A DNA stretch of 64,000 nt from Phyllobacterium zundukense (GCF_002764115.1 NZ_CP017940.1:2392501-2456500), one strand, 5' to 3'; shown: positions 1-9,549, numbered from the stretch's first letter. Notes: a model not told the origin generated them from the sequence alone. Numbers and translations: made by a program.

Positions 1-1191
1 CAAATGGACACGCCCGGCGGTCTGGACACGTCCATGCGCGACATCATTCGTGGCATCCTCGGCTCCCCGGTGCCCGTGGCCACTTATGTCAGTCCAAGCG
101 GCGCACGCGCAGCCAGCGCCGGCACCTACATTCTCTATGCCAGTCACATCGCGGCGATGGCGCCCGGGACCAATCTTGGCGCAGCGACGCCCATCCAGAT
201 CGGCGATTTACCATTTCCAGGGGCCGGCGAGGACAAGGATCAGGACGCCAAGCCAAAAAAGGATGGGGATGACGCGGTTACCTCCCCTACGCCGCATAGT
301 CCGATGGAAGCGAAAGCAATCAACGACGCGACTGCCTATATCCGCTCGCTGGCCGAACTGCGCGGCCGGAACGTCGACTGGGCTGAAAAAGCGGTGCGTG
401 AAGCGGCAAGCCTTTCCTCCAGCGCGGCGCTCAAAGAAAATGTGATCGATATCCTCGCAACGAGCGTGGATGACCTTCTGGCGCAGGCCAATGGTCGCAA
501 AGTCAGCGCGGGAGGAAATGAGATTACGCTCGATACCAGAGGTCTTCCTCTTGAGCAGATCAACCAGGACTGGCGCACGGAGCTGCTCATGGTGATCACG
601 AATCCGAATGTCGCGCTGATCCTAATGATGATAGGTATCTACGGACTTATCTTCGAATTCATGGCTCCGGGTTCGTTTTTTCCGGGAACCATTGGCGCGA
701 TTTGCCTCCTGATTGGTCTATACGCACTCGCTGTGCTTCCCGTGAATTTTGCCGGTCTTGGTCTCATTATCCTCGGCCTTGCGATGATGGCTTCCGAAGC
801 GTTCGTGACATCTTTCGGCGTTCTGGGCATTGGCGGCGTCATCGCTTTCATATTCGGCGCCACGATATTGATCGACACCGATGTTCCAGCCTTCCGCATT
901 TCCTGGCCGCTCACCGCTGGCATCGCCCTGACCAGTTTGGCGCTTTCCTTGATCATAATCCGCTTGGTCTTTTCCTCGCACAATCGCCCGGTGGTGACGG
1001 GCAGCGAGGAGATGGTGAGAGCCCATGGCGAGGTCCTGGAGTGGCGTGGACGCCAGGGGCATGTCCTTGCCCATGGCGAACGGTGGGCGGCAATATCCGA
1101 GACGCCGCTGAAAAAGGGACAACAGGTCCGTGTAGCAGGCATCGAGGGCATTATCCTCAAGGTCGAACCCGATCAGCCGGAGAGCAACTAG
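1..1191 (+). CDS. NfeD-family membrane-bound serine protease (5' partial)
   Basis: This is the C-terminal part of a long-form NfeD protein, a ClpP-like membrane protease partnered with stomatin/slipin proteins. The reading frame is open from base 1, so the N-terminus lies outside the window. The ClpP-like nucleophile region is the GARAASAG stretch near residue 39 of the visible part. In the archaeal homologue 1510-N the equivalent Ser is catalytic, with a Lys downstream. A linker rich in Lys, Asp and Pro follows, then a block of hydrophobic segments (about residues 200-310). The soluble C-terminal domain (about 330-385) ends in a basic, Gly-rich stretch like the NfeD OB-fold. The slipin gene begins 14 bp after the stop, which is the classic nfeD-slipin pair. 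Family assignment is firm. The peptide substrate is unknown, although slipins themselves are cleaved by some homologues. Confidence 0.93.
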   Translation, partial: QMDTPGGLDTSMRDIIRGILGSPVPVATYVSPSGARAASAGTYILYASHIAAMAPGTNLGAATPIQIGDLPFPGAGEDKDQDAKPKKDGDDAVTSPTPHSPMEAKAINDATAYIRSLAELRGRNVDWAEKAVREAASLSSSAALKENVIDILATSVDDLLAQANGRKVSAGGNEITLDTRGLPLEQINQDWRTELLMVITNPNVALILMMIGIYGLIFEFMAPGSFFPGTIGAICLLIGLYALAVLPVNFAGLGLIILGLAMMASEAFVTSFGVLGIGGVIAFIFGATILIDTDVPAFRISWPLTAGIALTSLALSLIIIRLVFSSHNRPVVTGSEEMVRAHGEVLEWRGRQGHVLAHGERWAAISETPLKKGQQVRVAGIEGIILKVEPDQPESN

Positions 1192-1205
1192 TGGAGGATT
1201 TTTCA

Positions 1206-1964
1206 ATGCTTATCACTATCTTTATTCCGATTATCGTCATCCTGCTGATGCTCTTGGCTGCCGCGATCAAGATATTGCGGGAATATCAGCGTGGCGTGGT
1301 GTTTACGCTCGGCCGCTTCACCGGCGTTAAAGGACCGGGTCTGATCATCCTTATCCCCTTTGTCCAGCAGATGCTGCGTGTCGATCTGCGGACAGTGGTG
1401 CACGATGTGCCAAGCCAGGACGTAATCTCGAAGGATAATGTCTCGGTGCGTGTCAACGCGGTTCTCTATTTCCGTGTTATCAACCCCGAGCGGGCAATGA
1501 TTCAGGTAGAGGACTTCTTGATGGCAACGAGCCAGCTTGCCCAGACGACGTTGCGGTCCGTTCTTGGCAAGCATGATCTCGACGAGATGCTAGCCGAGCG
1601 CGACAAGCTCAACAATGATATTCAGGAAATTCTCGACGCGCAGACCGACGCGTGGGGCATCAAGGTCGCAAATGTTGAGATCAAACATGTCGATCTCAAC
1701 GAAACCATGGTGCGCGCCATCGCCCGGCAGGCCGAGGCCGAACGTGAACGACGCGCCAAAGTCATTAACGCCGAAGGCGAACAACAAGCTGCCCAGAAAT
1801 TGTTGGAGGCCGCCCACATCCTGGGGCAACGGCCGGAAGCCATGCAACTGCGTTACCTCAGCACGCTGAATGTCATCGCCAATGAGAAGAATTCAACGAT
1901 TGTGTTTCCATTCCCAATGGAACTCGGCGAACTCTTCAAGGCTGCGGCAACCAAATCCAGATAG
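1206..1964 (+). CDS. Slipin (stomatin/SPFH family membrane protein)
   Basis: A 252-residue slipin. It has one N-terminal membrane anchor (about residues 1-22) followed by the SPFH/PHB domain, which opens with the [14 protein letters not shown] signature and continues into a charged helical region with REAEAE-like repeats ([16 protein letters not shown]). Family members oligomerise as membrane microdomain scaffolds and pair with NfeD proteases. The ATG at 1206 is chosen because GTGGAGG lies just upstream, the hydrophobic anchor starts at once, and the 14-bp gap to nfeD suggests co-transcription. The frame is open further upstream inside nfeD, but that stretch is not slipin-like. Confidence 0.93.
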   Translation: MLITIFIPIIVILLMLLAAAIKILREYQRGVVFTLGRFTGVKGPGLIILIPFVQQMLRVDLRTVVHDVPSQDVISKDNVSVRVNAVLYFRVINPERAMIQVEDFLMATSQLAQTTLRSVLGKHDLDEMLAERDKLNNDIQEILDAQTDAWGIKVANVEIKHVDLNETMVRAIARQAEAERERRAKVINAEGEQQAAQKLLEAAHILGQRPEAMQLRYLSTLNVIANEKNSTIVFPFPMELGELFKAAATKSR

Positions 1965-2280
1965 CGGTGTATAAGTGAACCGCGGCAAAGCGAACGACGG
2001 CGGCGCGAGTGAGAACCGATCCGGTTTGGCGGGGCCCAGTCGCTCCGGAATGTGATTTGACACGCTGCGAAGCGAAGATCACGCTGAGTTATGCCCTTTC
2101 AGTGGGAGCAGAGGCTCGGCGTTTGGTCACCGCCGTGACGGGCACATCGTCAGGCCTCACTGCTGTCAGGATGGCCCCAGGGTTTCAGCGGCGAAACCAC
2201 GCGACGATCCCATGTCCCTGGTTTGCTTCGGGCTTTGTCAGATGTGTTTTCCATTGTCCAGCATCGGAAAGGAAACGATC
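1965..2280. other. Intergenic region without recognised gene
   Basis: About 316 bp separate the slipin gene from the formate dehydrogenase gene. A short open frame here (2009-2293) has no recognisable family and runs into the next gene, so I treat it as non-coding. A Shine-Dalgarno-like GGAAAGGAAA sits immediately before the ATG at 2281. I see no convincing promoter or hairpin. Confidence 0.5.
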
Positions 2281-3483
2281 ATGGCCAAAATAGTCTGTGT
2301 TCTCTACGACGATCCGATTGACGGATATCCGAGATCTTATGCACGCGACGATCTGCCTAAAATAGATCTCTATCCCGGCGACCAAACGCTCCCCTCGCCC
2401 AAGACGATCGACTTTCAACCCGGCATGTTGCTCGGAAGCGTTTCGGGCGAACTGGGTCTGCGAAAATATCTTGAATCACTTGGCCACACCTTTGTGGTCA
2501 CTTCAGACAAGGATGGCCCGGACTCAGTGTTCGAGAGGGAACTGCCCGACGCTGAAATCGTAATCTCACAGCCATTCTGGCCTGCATATTTGACTGCAGA
2601 GCGCATCGCCAAGGCACCGAAGCTCAAATTGGCGCTGACGGCGGGAATAGGATCGGATCACGTCGATCTCCAGGCCGCGATCGACCGCGGCATCACGGTT
2701 GCGGAAGTCACTTATTGCAACTCCATCAGCGTCTCCGAACACGTTGTCATGGTGATCCTGGGATTGGTGAGAAATTACATTCCTTCCTATCAATGGGTGA
2801 TCAAGGGCGGTTGGAATATCGCCGACTGTGTCGCCCGCTCCTACGATGTCGAGGGGATGCACGTTGGAACAGTTGCCGCCGGGCGCATCGGCCTTGCCGT
2901 ACTGCGCCGTCTCAAGCCCTTTGACATGCACCTTCACTATCACGACCGGCACCGGCTTCCGGAAGCTGTCGAAAGGGAGCTCAACGTCACATGGCATGCC
3001 ACTGTAGAGGACATGGTCAAGGTTTGCGATGTCGTGACCATCAACTGCCCGCTTCATCCGGAGACGGAAAACCTGTTCAACGAGAAAATGCTCTCGAAGA
3101 TGAAACGCGGCGCTTATCTGGTGAACACCGCCCGCGGCAAGATTTGCGATCGCGACGCCGTCGCCAGGGCATTGGAAAGCGGCCAGTTGGCGGGGTACGC
3201 GGGCGATGTCTGGTTCCCGCAACCGGCGCCGAGAGATCATCCGTGGCGGACCATGCCCCATCACGGAATGACGCCGCACATTTCTGGAACATCCTTGTCC
3301 GCTCAGGCGCGTTACGCGGCGGGAACACGAGAAATCCTTGAATGCTGGTTCGAAGGGCGGCCCATCCGTGAGGAATATCTGATCGTTGATGGCGGGAAAC
3401 TCGCGGGTGCTGGTGCACATTCCTACAGTGCCGGCGATGCGACAGGCGGATCCCAAGAAGCAGCGCGCTTCAAGAACAAATGA
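2281..3483 (+). CDS. fdh: NAD-dependent formate dehydrogenase
   Basis: A 400-residue soluble D-2-hydroxyacid-dehydrogenase-superfamily enzyme of the metal-free NAD-dependent formate dehydrogenase type, which oxidises formate to CO2 and yields NADH. Visible signatures are the FDH-type N-terminus (MAKIVCVLYDDP), the dinucleotide-binding motif GTVAAGRIG at about residues 196-204, NTARGKICDRDAV, and the catalytic PHISGTSLSAQ segment with His at about 333. The length matches the family norm of about 400. The ATG at 2281 is preferred over an in-frame ATG at 2212 because of the purine-rich ribosome site directly before it and the typical FDH N-terminus. It stands alone, so it may serve detoxification or NADH supply from formate. 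Confidence 0.95.
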   Translation: MAKIVCVLYDDPIDGYPRSYARDDLPKIDLYPGDQTLPSPKTIDFQPGMLLGSVSGELGLRKYLESLGHTFVVTSDKDGPDSVFERELPDAEIVISQPFWPAYLTAERIAKAPKLKLALTAGIGSDHVDLQAAIDRGITVAEVTYCNSISVSEHVVMVILGLVRNYIPSYQWVIKGGWNIADCVARSYDVEGMHVGTVAAGRIGLAVLRRLKPFDMHLHYHDRHRLPEAVERELNVTWHATVEDMVKVCDVVTINCPLHPETENLFNEKMLSKMKRGAYLVNTARGKICDRDAVARALESGQLAGYAGDVWFPQPAPRDHPWRTMPHHGMTPHISGTSLSAQARYAAGTREILECWFEGRPIREEYLIVDGGKLAGAGAHSYSAGDATGGSQEAARFKNK

Positions 3484-3750
3484 TTTTCAATGGCTATTGC
3501 TCTATCGCAAATTTATCGATCTTCCCCAATCTGCGTGATGCTGGCTTGATGGACTGACGGGTGACGATGCCCCCTAAAATGATCAACGGATTTCTTGCCA
3601 TGCTGCCGGTAACCAAAACGTTGCAACAGATCCGCCAAGGCTGCGTTGTCCCTTGCGTTTCAGATGCGTGTGACTAGAATCCTGGCACGATACGTTGGGT
3701 TCGGGCAAGCCCTGCCAGGTGCGGGTGTCGGCCCTCCCCTGGAGAGTCAC

Positions 3751-4926
3751 GTGAGCAGTGGGTTGATCGATGAACCGCCGGCACCCGAGGACAATGCCCT
3801 GTCCCGGCGGCGCCGCAGCTGGCTGTTGTGGTCGCTCGCCATCGTCACCGTCATCATGTTGGCCGTGGCCGCCACCGTGTACGCGAAGCTGACCGGCAAC
3901 ATCAGGCACATCGAGGTCACCCGGGAGGACCTGGGCGACGCCCGCCCGGCCAAGGCGCCGACCGCCGCGCTGAACATCCTGGTGGTCGGGTCGGACCAGC
4001 GAGACGGCAACACCGCCAAGTACGCCGGGGAGCGGACGGACACTATCATGCTCGTGCACCTGTCCACCAAGCGGAACAACGCAGCCGTGATCAGCTTCCC
4101 GCGCGACTCGCTGGTGCAGCTTCCCGCCTGCCGCTCCCGGGAAGGTCTGCCGGGCCAGCAGAGGCACCTCGGCATGATCAACTCCTCGTTCAACTTCGGG
4201 GGCATCGGCTGCACCTGGAAGACCATCGAGACGCTCACCGGCATCCATATCGACCACTTCGTCAAGGTTGATTTCACTGGCTTCAAGGGCATGGTGGACT
4301 CAATCGGTGGGGTGGATCTCTGCATCCCCGAGCCGATCCGCGACAAGTACGTCCAGCTCAACCTGCCCGCAGGGTGGCAGACGCTGCTGGGGGAACAGGC
4401 GCTGGGGTATGTCCGGGCCCGCTACAGCCTCGGCGACGGGTCAGACATCGGGCGCATCCAGCGCCAGCAGGACTTCGTCGCCGCCATGGCAAAGAAGGCG
4501 ATGAGCAGCGAGACCTTGACCAACCCGGCCCGGCTGCTCGGCTTCCTGCACGCGGCTACCAAGTCCGTCACCACCGACCCCGGCCTCACCCCCCGCGTGA
4601 TGAGCGACCTCGCACTCACCGCCCGCAGCCTGTCGTCTGACAAGGTCCACTTCGTCACCACGCCCTGGCGCTACTCCACTGCCTACCCCGGCCGGGTCGA
4701 GTGGCTCGAAGGACCGGCCAAGAAGCTGTTCCGGTTGATCGCCGCCGACCAGCCCCTCACCGGCTCCAAGGTCAGGCACACCCAGCCCGCCGCGCCGCGC
4801 CGCGCCAAGACGGACACCAAGCCGAGCGCCCACCACGCCGGCCCGGCCACCACGACCACCGTGCCCTACTCCCCCGAGCCGACGCCCCCCTCGTCCGCGC
4901 CCTGCGCACTAGTCCCGGCGAGCTAG
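3751..4926 (+). CDS. LCP (LytR-CpsA-Psr) family protein, actinobacterial type
   Basis: A cell-wall LCP phosphotransferase-like protein of about 391 residues. Gram-positive LCP enzymes move polyprenyl-phosphate-linked glycopolymers onto peptidoglycan. A cytoplasmic Arg-rich stretch precedes one membrane anchor (about residues 23-45). The extracytoplasmic LCP domain follows with LNILVVGSDQRDG, GERTDTIMLVHL, SFPRDS and the YSLGDGSDIGRIQRQQDF segment, which carries the conserved Asp and Arg residues. The C-terminal tail is Pro/Thr/Ala rich. I chose the GTG at 3751 because GGAGA lies 5 bp upstream; the frame also stays open back to an upstream start at 3646. Third codon positions are almost all G or C, very unlike its neighbours, and this domain architecture is typical of Streptomyces-like actinomycetes. 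Transfer or assembly chimerism must both be considered. Confidence 0.85.
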   Translation: MSSGLIDEPPAPEDNALSRRRRSWLLWSLAIVTVIMLAVAATVYAKLTGNIRHIEVTREDLGDARPAKAPTAALNILVVGSDQRDGNTAKYAGERTDTIMLVHLSTKRNNAAVISFPRDSLVQLPACRSREGLPGQQRHLGMINSSFNFGGIGCTWKTIETLTGIHIDHFVKVDFTGFKGMVDSIGGVDLCIPEPIRDKYVQLNLPAGWQTLLGEQALGYVRARYSLGDGSDIGRIQRQQDFVAAMAKKAMSSETLTNPARLLGFLHAATKSVTTDPGLTPRVMSDLALTARSLSSDKVHFVTTPWRYSTAYPGRVEWLEGPAKKLFRLIAADQPLTGSKVRHTQPAAPRRAKTDTKPSAHHAGPATTTTVPYSPEPTPPSSAPCALVPAS

Positions 4927-5088
4927 GCGCGGGACCGCCCGTTCCGTCCTCCCTTTCCCCGGCCACCCGCGGCCGGCAGGCCGATCATGAGAGGCTAGCA
5001 GCGGATCAATATGTGTTGAGTTCCCTCTCCCCAGCAAAACGCAATACACTCTTTGTGGCTTCCGGCTAGTATTGAAGGAGGGAAGAGC

Positions 5089-6696
5089 TTGTGTTTCCAT
5101 CACACCATTCCGTGTCTTGCAGTCGCCTTCGCGCTTCTGGCTTCACCAGCCCTCCCGCAGGACGCGCGGCAGAACAATGACGTAGATAATCACAATGCGA
5201 CGACCTCGGAAGCTCGGCCTTCTTCCAAGGGCGAAGAGACGACAAATCCGCCGAGGACGGAAGGTGACGCTTCGACGGGCATTCTTAGCCTCCTGCCCGC
5301 GGATTCGGTTACCGATCACGTGTTAAAGATCGGAACACAGGAACTTGCCTATACCGCAACGGCGGGCACACTCAGCCTCTTCGGTCAAGATGGGGCGCGA
5401 TCCGCCAAGATTTTCTATACAGCCTATGTCGCCCGGAACAGACAACCGGGCCGTCCCCTCACCTTTGTCTTCAACGGAGGACCCGGAGCCGCCTCGGCCT
5501 ATCTCCACCTTGGGCTGGTTGGGCCACGCATTCTCGATTTCGGCCCGAACGGACAGGATGGCACCAGTCCAACGCTCGTGGACAATCCGGATAGCTGGCT
5601 GGAGTTCACCGACCTTGTGCTAATCGATCCTGTCGGCACGGGCTGGAGTCGTGGGGCGAGCGACAACGTTGCTTCGAATTTCTATGGGGTGAACCAGGAT
5701 GCGGAGAGCATTGCCAAGGCAGTCGCGCTCTACGTCAATCACAATGAAAGCATGGCCTCGCCGAAATATCTCCTTGGCGAGAGCTATGGCGGTTTTCGTG
5801 CTGCGAAAGTCGCTTCTGCACTCAAGGACGGCCAAGGCATTCTTGTCTCGGGAATTATTATGCTGTCGCCATTGATCGAGGGGCAGCTTTTGTTTGGGGC
5901 GAGCCAATATCCGCTGGGGGCTGCCCTTCAACTTCCTTCGCTTGCGGCCGCGGAGATGGAACGCCGAAACGCCTTCAGCCCAAAGGCGATCCGGGAGGCG
6001 GAACAATTCGCCATGACCGACTATCTCGTGACCCTTGCGGGGCCCGAACCTTCGGGAAACAAGGCAAGAGACTTCTATGCGCGGATTTCACAACTGACTG
6101 GTATACCCGAAGCGGTCGTCAGCCGGACGCGCGGCTTTCTCGCAGACACCTATGTCAAACACTCGAAGGGCGACGAATTCGAAGTGGTCAGTCCTTATGA
6201 TGCATCCTTTGCCGTTTCAGACCCCTACCCTGAGTCCGATGCCGACCGAAGCAACGATCCCATCCTTGACGGGTTCACGCGCGCATATGGGGCGGCCTTT
6301 GCCAGCTACGCCCGCAATGAACTTGGTTTCCGCACGGAAATGACCTACACGCTGCTCGCCAAGGACGTGAACGATCGTTGGGAATGGGGTCGCCGCGGCC
6401 CAAATGGCGGTACGCGGGCCCAGGCGAGCGCGACCGGCGATATTCGCGACCTGCTTTCGGTCACACCGTCTTTCCGCGTGCTGGTGGCGCAGGGCTATAG
6501 CGATGCGATAACCCCCTATGGGATCAGCAAATATGTCATTGACCATCTGCCCTCGTCGCTTGCAGCGGGCCGGGTTGGCCTCAAGCTTTATCGCGGTGGT
6601 CATATGTTCTATACGCGGCCAAGCTCCCGGCATGACCTGACCGCGGACGCAAGGGCCTTCTTTTCTGGACAGATCGGAAAGGTTCAAGGGGAATAG
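5089..6696 (+). CDS. Secreted S10-family serine carboxypeptidase
   Basis: A protein of about 535 residues related to carboxypeptidase Y (peptidase S10, alpha/beta hydrolase fold). It releases C-terminal amino acids, probably in the periplasm or outside the cell. The start is taken as TTG at 5089, preceded by AAGGAGGG and followed directly by a signal peptide ending near ALLASPALPQ. The catalytic set is visible: Ser at about 232 in GESYGG, Asp at about 472 in GYSDAITPY, His at about 505 in GGHMFYT. The oxyanion/substrate motif GGPGAAS is also present. A low-complexity Asn/Asp/Glu-rich linker follows the signal peptide. Acidic-pH S10 peptidases occur sporadically in proteobacteria. The natural substrate is unknown. 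Confidence 0.9.
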   Translation: MCFHHTIPCLAVAFALLASPALPQDARQNNDVDNHNATTSEARPSSKGEETTNPPRTEGDASTGILSLLPADSVTDHVLKIGTQELAYTATAGTLSLFGQDGARSAKIFYTAYVARNRQPGRPLTFVFNGGPGAASAYLHLGLVGPRILDFGPNGQDGTSPTLVDNPDSWLEFTDLVLIDPVGTGWSRGASDNVASNFYGVNQDAESIAKAVALYVNHNESMASPKYLLGESYGGFRAAKVASALKDGQGILVSGIIMLSPLIEGQLLFGASQYPLGAALQLPSLAAAEMERRNAFSPKAIREAEQFAMTDYLVTLAGPEPSGNKARDFYARISQLTGIPEAVVSRTRGFLADTYVKHSKGDEFEVVSPYDASFAVSDPYPESDADRSNDPILDGFTRAYGAAFASYARNELGFRTEMTYTLLAKDVNDRWEWGRRGPNGGTRAQASATGDIRDLLSVTPSFRVLVAQGYSDAITPYGISKYVIDHLPSSLAAGRVGLKLYRGGHMFYTRPSSRHDLTADARAFFSGQIGKVQGE

Positions 6697-6864
6697 TGGA
6701 GGACGTGATGCAGCGCTGGTTTGCCGAGCAGCGTTGAGAAGTGCGCCGTTCGATGGGGTCGGCGCATCGGGAGATACGTGGCGGCGTATTCCACGAAGGC
6801 GTTCCCAAGTGCGAAGCGGTGGGCCGCAGACGCGACCACGTCCATTAGCTCACGAAATCCATGA

Positions 6865-7032
6865 TCTGCGTATCGCCGGAACTACATCGACGAGCTGGAG
6901 CGAGAGACGGTGGGCCGGGCGCGAGAGGAGTCACGGTCGCGTCCGCCTTGCTATGGTACGGCCGGATGGAATGGGCGGCTTTATTGGGGGGATCACGTAA
7001 CTCTCGAAGACGAAAGGAGTTGGACGATATGA
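6865..7032 (+). pseudogene. Start-less coding-like frame coupled to the next gene
   Basis: This frame reads as plausible protein (RNYIDELERETVGRAREES, then a Trp/Gly-rich end) for about 55 codons. It closes with a TGA that overlaps the ATG of the following gene in the ATGA arrangement usual for coupled genes. No credible start codon exists in frame: it is blocked by a TGA at 6862-6864. It may be the 3' end of a gene damaged by a frameshift or deletion. The rest of 6697-6864 shows nothing recognisable. Confidence 0.3.
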
Positions 7033-7466
7033 CGATTGATGAGTTACTCGCCGAGCTGCACGTCAGATATCCCGACGGTGCCACGTGGCGTGAGCGTGTT
7101 ATTCTCACCAACTTCGATATTCTGAAATGGACAGCCTCCGCGGGCATACCCAGGCAAGACCTCTACGATCAATTGGCAATTGAACTCGCCCGTGGCTTCT
7201 ATGCCTCGGAACTGTCGTTTGAATTTTGCGATGCCGTCGTCAATGAAATTCATTCAGTAATAATATTTAAGAACGAGCAACGCCCGCGGTTCTTCTGGGA
7301 AATCTATCTCGCCTTTGATTCCGGGGAATATTATCACGATGGCAATAGAGATGAGCACCCGGTTGAGGCGTATACGCGGCCCAAAATCGAGCGAATTCTA
7401 GATGCTGTCGCCGCGCTACGACGGTCTGCCCCATCGGGCGAGCCGGTTATCAACCCCTGGCCCTGA
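7029..7466 (+). CDS. Conserved-looking hypothetical protein
   Basis: A 145-residue soluble, acidic, aromatic-rich protein with no signal peptide or membrane segment, and no family that I recognise. The ATG at 7029 is supported by AAGGAG at 7013-7018. The sequence has the balanced composition and lack of repeats expected of a real globular protein, for example FKNEQRPRFFWEIYLAF and GEYYHDGNRDEHPVE. It lies between the carboxypeptidase gene and a convergent TetR gene and seems to stand alone or to be the last gene of a broken pair. Confidence 0.6.
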   Translation: MTIDELLAELHVRYPDGATWRERVILTNFDILKWTASAGIPRQDLYDQLAIELARGFYASELSFEFCDAVVNEIHSVIIFKNEQRPRFFWEIYLAFDSGEYYHDGNRDEHPVEAYTRPKIERILDAVAALRRSAPSGEPVINPWP

Positions 7467-7607
7467 ATTTCAATACGTAGAATGGATGCGGCGATGGCCG
7501 GGTCGAGACCCTGCTGTGGTAAATGAGAGAGCCATGGTTGATCCCGAAGTATTTCCGCCTTAGCGACTGTGCCGAAGCTCTGCCAAGGCTTGAGGTTCTC
7601 CCGACTG

Positions 7608-8204
7608 CTAAGGCGTCAGCTGTTTGCGAAGCCCTTCCAGCATTGCCCTAAACCCCGTCACCGCCACCTTCGACACCGCCTCGGGCTTCTCTGCATTGGC
7701 GATCCAAAGAGCCATGTGGCTGCTGGCGCCATTGATGAGACGGGCGGCGGTTTCGGTGTCAATGTCGATCATCTCGCCGTCAGCCTTGAGGCAGTCAATG
7801 CTGCGGGAGAGGGCGGCGATGCAGCCGGGGGTGTTTTGCCATTGCGAGATGTCGCCCAGCACCGCGGGGCCATCGCGGAACATGATGCGCTGGATCTCGG
7901 GCTCGAGCGCCATTTCGATATAGGCGGCGCATTCGTCGACGAAACCCTGCCAGCGGGTGGGGGCTGATGCCGAGACCTTGTTGAGGCGTTCGGTCATTTC
8001 CGCGTCGATTTCCATGATGACGGCTTGGAGCAGACCCTTCTTGTCGCCGAAATGGTGGTAGAGGGCTCCGCGAGTGAGACCGGCCTCGCCGGTGAAATCA
8101 TCCATGGATGCTTCCGCATAGCCAATTGTGCCGAAGGCATTCCGGCCGGCTGCGATGAGCTTTGCGCGGGTCTCAGCGATCATCTCCTGTCGCGGCCTGG
8201 CCAT
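7608..8204 (-). CDS. TetR/AcrR-family repressor of the adjacent MFS gene
   Basis: A 198-residue TetR-type regulator. The N-terminal helix-turn-helix (about residues 8-55) shows the family pattern, including TRGALYHHFGDKKGL. The C-terminal ligand-binding half has a conserved-looking MFRDGPAVLGDISQWQ stretch. I chose the ATG at 8204 because AAAAGGAGA is properly spaced upstream; frames extending further run through the operator region. It is divergent from an MFS transporter gene, and the shared spacer holds three palindromes, so autoregulation and control of the pump are likely. The inducer is unknown. Confidence 0.92.
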   Translation of the reverse strand: MARPRQEMIAETRAKLIAAGRNAFGTIGYAEASMDDFTGEAGLTRGALYHHFGDKKGLLQAVIMEIDAEMTERLNKVSASAPTRWQGFVDECAAYIEMALEPEIQRIMFRDGPAVLGDISQWQNTPGCIAALSRSIDCLKADGEMIDIDTETAARLINGASSHMALWIANAEKPEAVSKVAVTGFRAMLEGLRKQLTP

Positions 8205-8220
8205 CTTGTCTCCTTTTGAC

Positions 8221-8233
8221 ATACGCGGCGTAT
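8221..8233. promoter_or_regulatory. TetR operator palindrome 1
   Basis: ATACGCGGCGTAT is a perfect 13-bp palindrome about the central base. It lies closest to the tetR start, just upstream of its ribosome site, where bound repressor would block tetR transcription. It shares its half-site with the two palindromes that follow. Confidence 0.75.
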
Positions 8234-8243
8234 TTTCGTTTGA

Positions 8244-8258
8244 CATACGCGACGTATG
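8244..8258. promoter_or_regulatory. TetR operator palindrome 2
   Basis: CATACGCGACGTATG is a 15-bp palindrome with one mismatched pair compared with its partners. It sits midway in the tetR-MFS spacer. The three sites share the consensus CATACGCnGCGTATG. Confidence 0.7.
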
Positions 8259-8271
8259 CAACTACTACTTC

Positions 8272-8288
8272 ACATACGCTGCGTATGT
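8272..8288. promoter_or_regulatory. TetR operator palindrome 3
   Basis: ACATACGCTGCGTATGT is a perfect 17-bp palindrome, the most complete of the three, about 34 bp before the MFS start codon. It is well placed to occlude the MFS promoter. Confidence 0.78.
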
Positions 8289-8322
8289 ATTCTGTCCATT
8301 AGATACCTGAAAGGATTGTCCC

Positions 8323-9549
8323 ATGTCAAATCCGTATAAAGAGATATTCGCGGCACCTGGGGCCAAGGGCTTCTCCGCAGCCGGCTTTTTCGCGCGCCTT
8401 CCCATCGCCATGGCGCCGATCGGCATTGTCGCAATGCTCTCCCAGGCGCATGGCGAATACTGGCTCGCCGGCGCGGTTTCGGCGACCTACGCGCTAACCA
8501 ATGCGCTGATTTCGCCACAGATTTCGCGGGCGGTCGACCGGGTCGGCCAGACGGCGGTGGTCGTGCCGACCACTGTCGTGTCGGTGGTGGCGTTCATCGC
8601 GCTGATTGCGGCGACCAACCAGAACTGGCCGGTCTGGACGCTGTTCGTTTCGGCCTTCCTCGCCGCCGCCATGCCAAGCATTCCGGCGCTGATGCGGGCG
8701 CGCTGGACGGAGCTTTTCCGCAATCGGCCCGAGCTCAACACGGCCTTCGCGTTTGAAAGCGCGGCGGATGAGCTGGTTTATATCGCCGGGGCCTCGCTGT
8801 CGGTGGGGCTCGCTGTGGCACTATTTCCTGAAGCTGGCATGATGGTGAGCACAGCTTTCCTAGCGCTCGGGACGGCCGCCTTCATTGTGCAGCGCGGCAC
8901 CGAGCCGAAGGTGCGTCATGTCGCCAATGCCGTTTCGGTTGGCTCGGCGATTCGGCAGCGTCCGGTGCAGATCATCACGCTCGCACTGATCTTCGTCGGC
9001 TCGATCTTTGCAACGGCTGAAGTGAGTGCTGTTGCGATCACCAAGGAGCTCGGGCAGCCGAATGCCGCGAGCCTGGTGATCGGCGTCTATGCCGTCGGTT
9101 CCTTCGCGGTAGGCCTGATCCTCGGAGCGCTTAACCCGCGCATGGCCCTGCACCGTCAGCTACTGATAGCGGTCGTGGCAATCGCGCTGACCTCGTTGCC
9201 GCTGCTCGTCGCCGGCAGCTCGGTGACCCTGCTTGCCATCGCCGTCTTCGTTAGCGGCATCGCTATCTCACCGACCTTCATAACTGCCTTCGGGCTAATT
9301 GAACGTCGCGTGCCGGAATCGATGCTGACGGAGGGCGTGACCTGGGTGATGACCGGCATCGGCATCGGCATGGCGCTGGGCGCCTTCGTCTCGGGTTGGG
9401 TGGTCGACAACTATGGTTCGCAGAATGGCTTCTGGGCCTCGGCGGCGGCGGGCACTATTGCGGTGGCGATCGTGGCGCTTGGCCAGAAGAGCCTTGCCGG
9501 CGATTGCGACGACGGACAGGCTTGCGCGGCGCTGCAGCCGGCGGGGTAG
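8323..9549 (+). CDS. MFS transporter (probable drug/metabolite exporter)
   Basis: A 408-residue, highly hydrophobic inner-membrane protein with the length and alternating hydrophobic segments of a 12-helix major-facilitator carrier. Short cytoplasmic loops carry basic residues, such as SRAVDRVGQ after helix 2 and ALNPRMALHRQ near the centre. A TetR gene is transcribed divergently across a spacer with three operators, the usual layout of an inducible efflux pump. The substrate cannot be read from the sequence. A strong hairpin follows 20 bp after the stop. Confidence 0.9.
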   Translation: MSNPYKEIFAAPGAKGFSAAGFFARLPIAMAPIGIVAMLSQAHGEYWLAGAVSATYALTNALISPQISRAVDRVGQTAVVVPTTVVSVVAFIALIAATNQNWPVWTLFVSAFLAAAMPSIPALMRARWTELFRNRPELNTAFAFESAADELVYIAGASLSVGLAVALFPEAGMMVSTAFLALGTAAFIVQRGTEPKVRHVANAVSVGSAIRQRPVQIITLALIFVGSIFATAEVSAVAITKELGQPNAASLVIGVYAVGSFAVGLILGALNPRMALHRQLLIAVVAIALTSLPLLVAGSSVTLLAIAVFVSGIAISPTFITAFGLIERRVPESMLTEGVTWVMTGIGIGMALGAFVSGWVVDNYGSQNGFWASAAAGTIAVAIVALGQKSLAGDCDDGQACAALQPAG

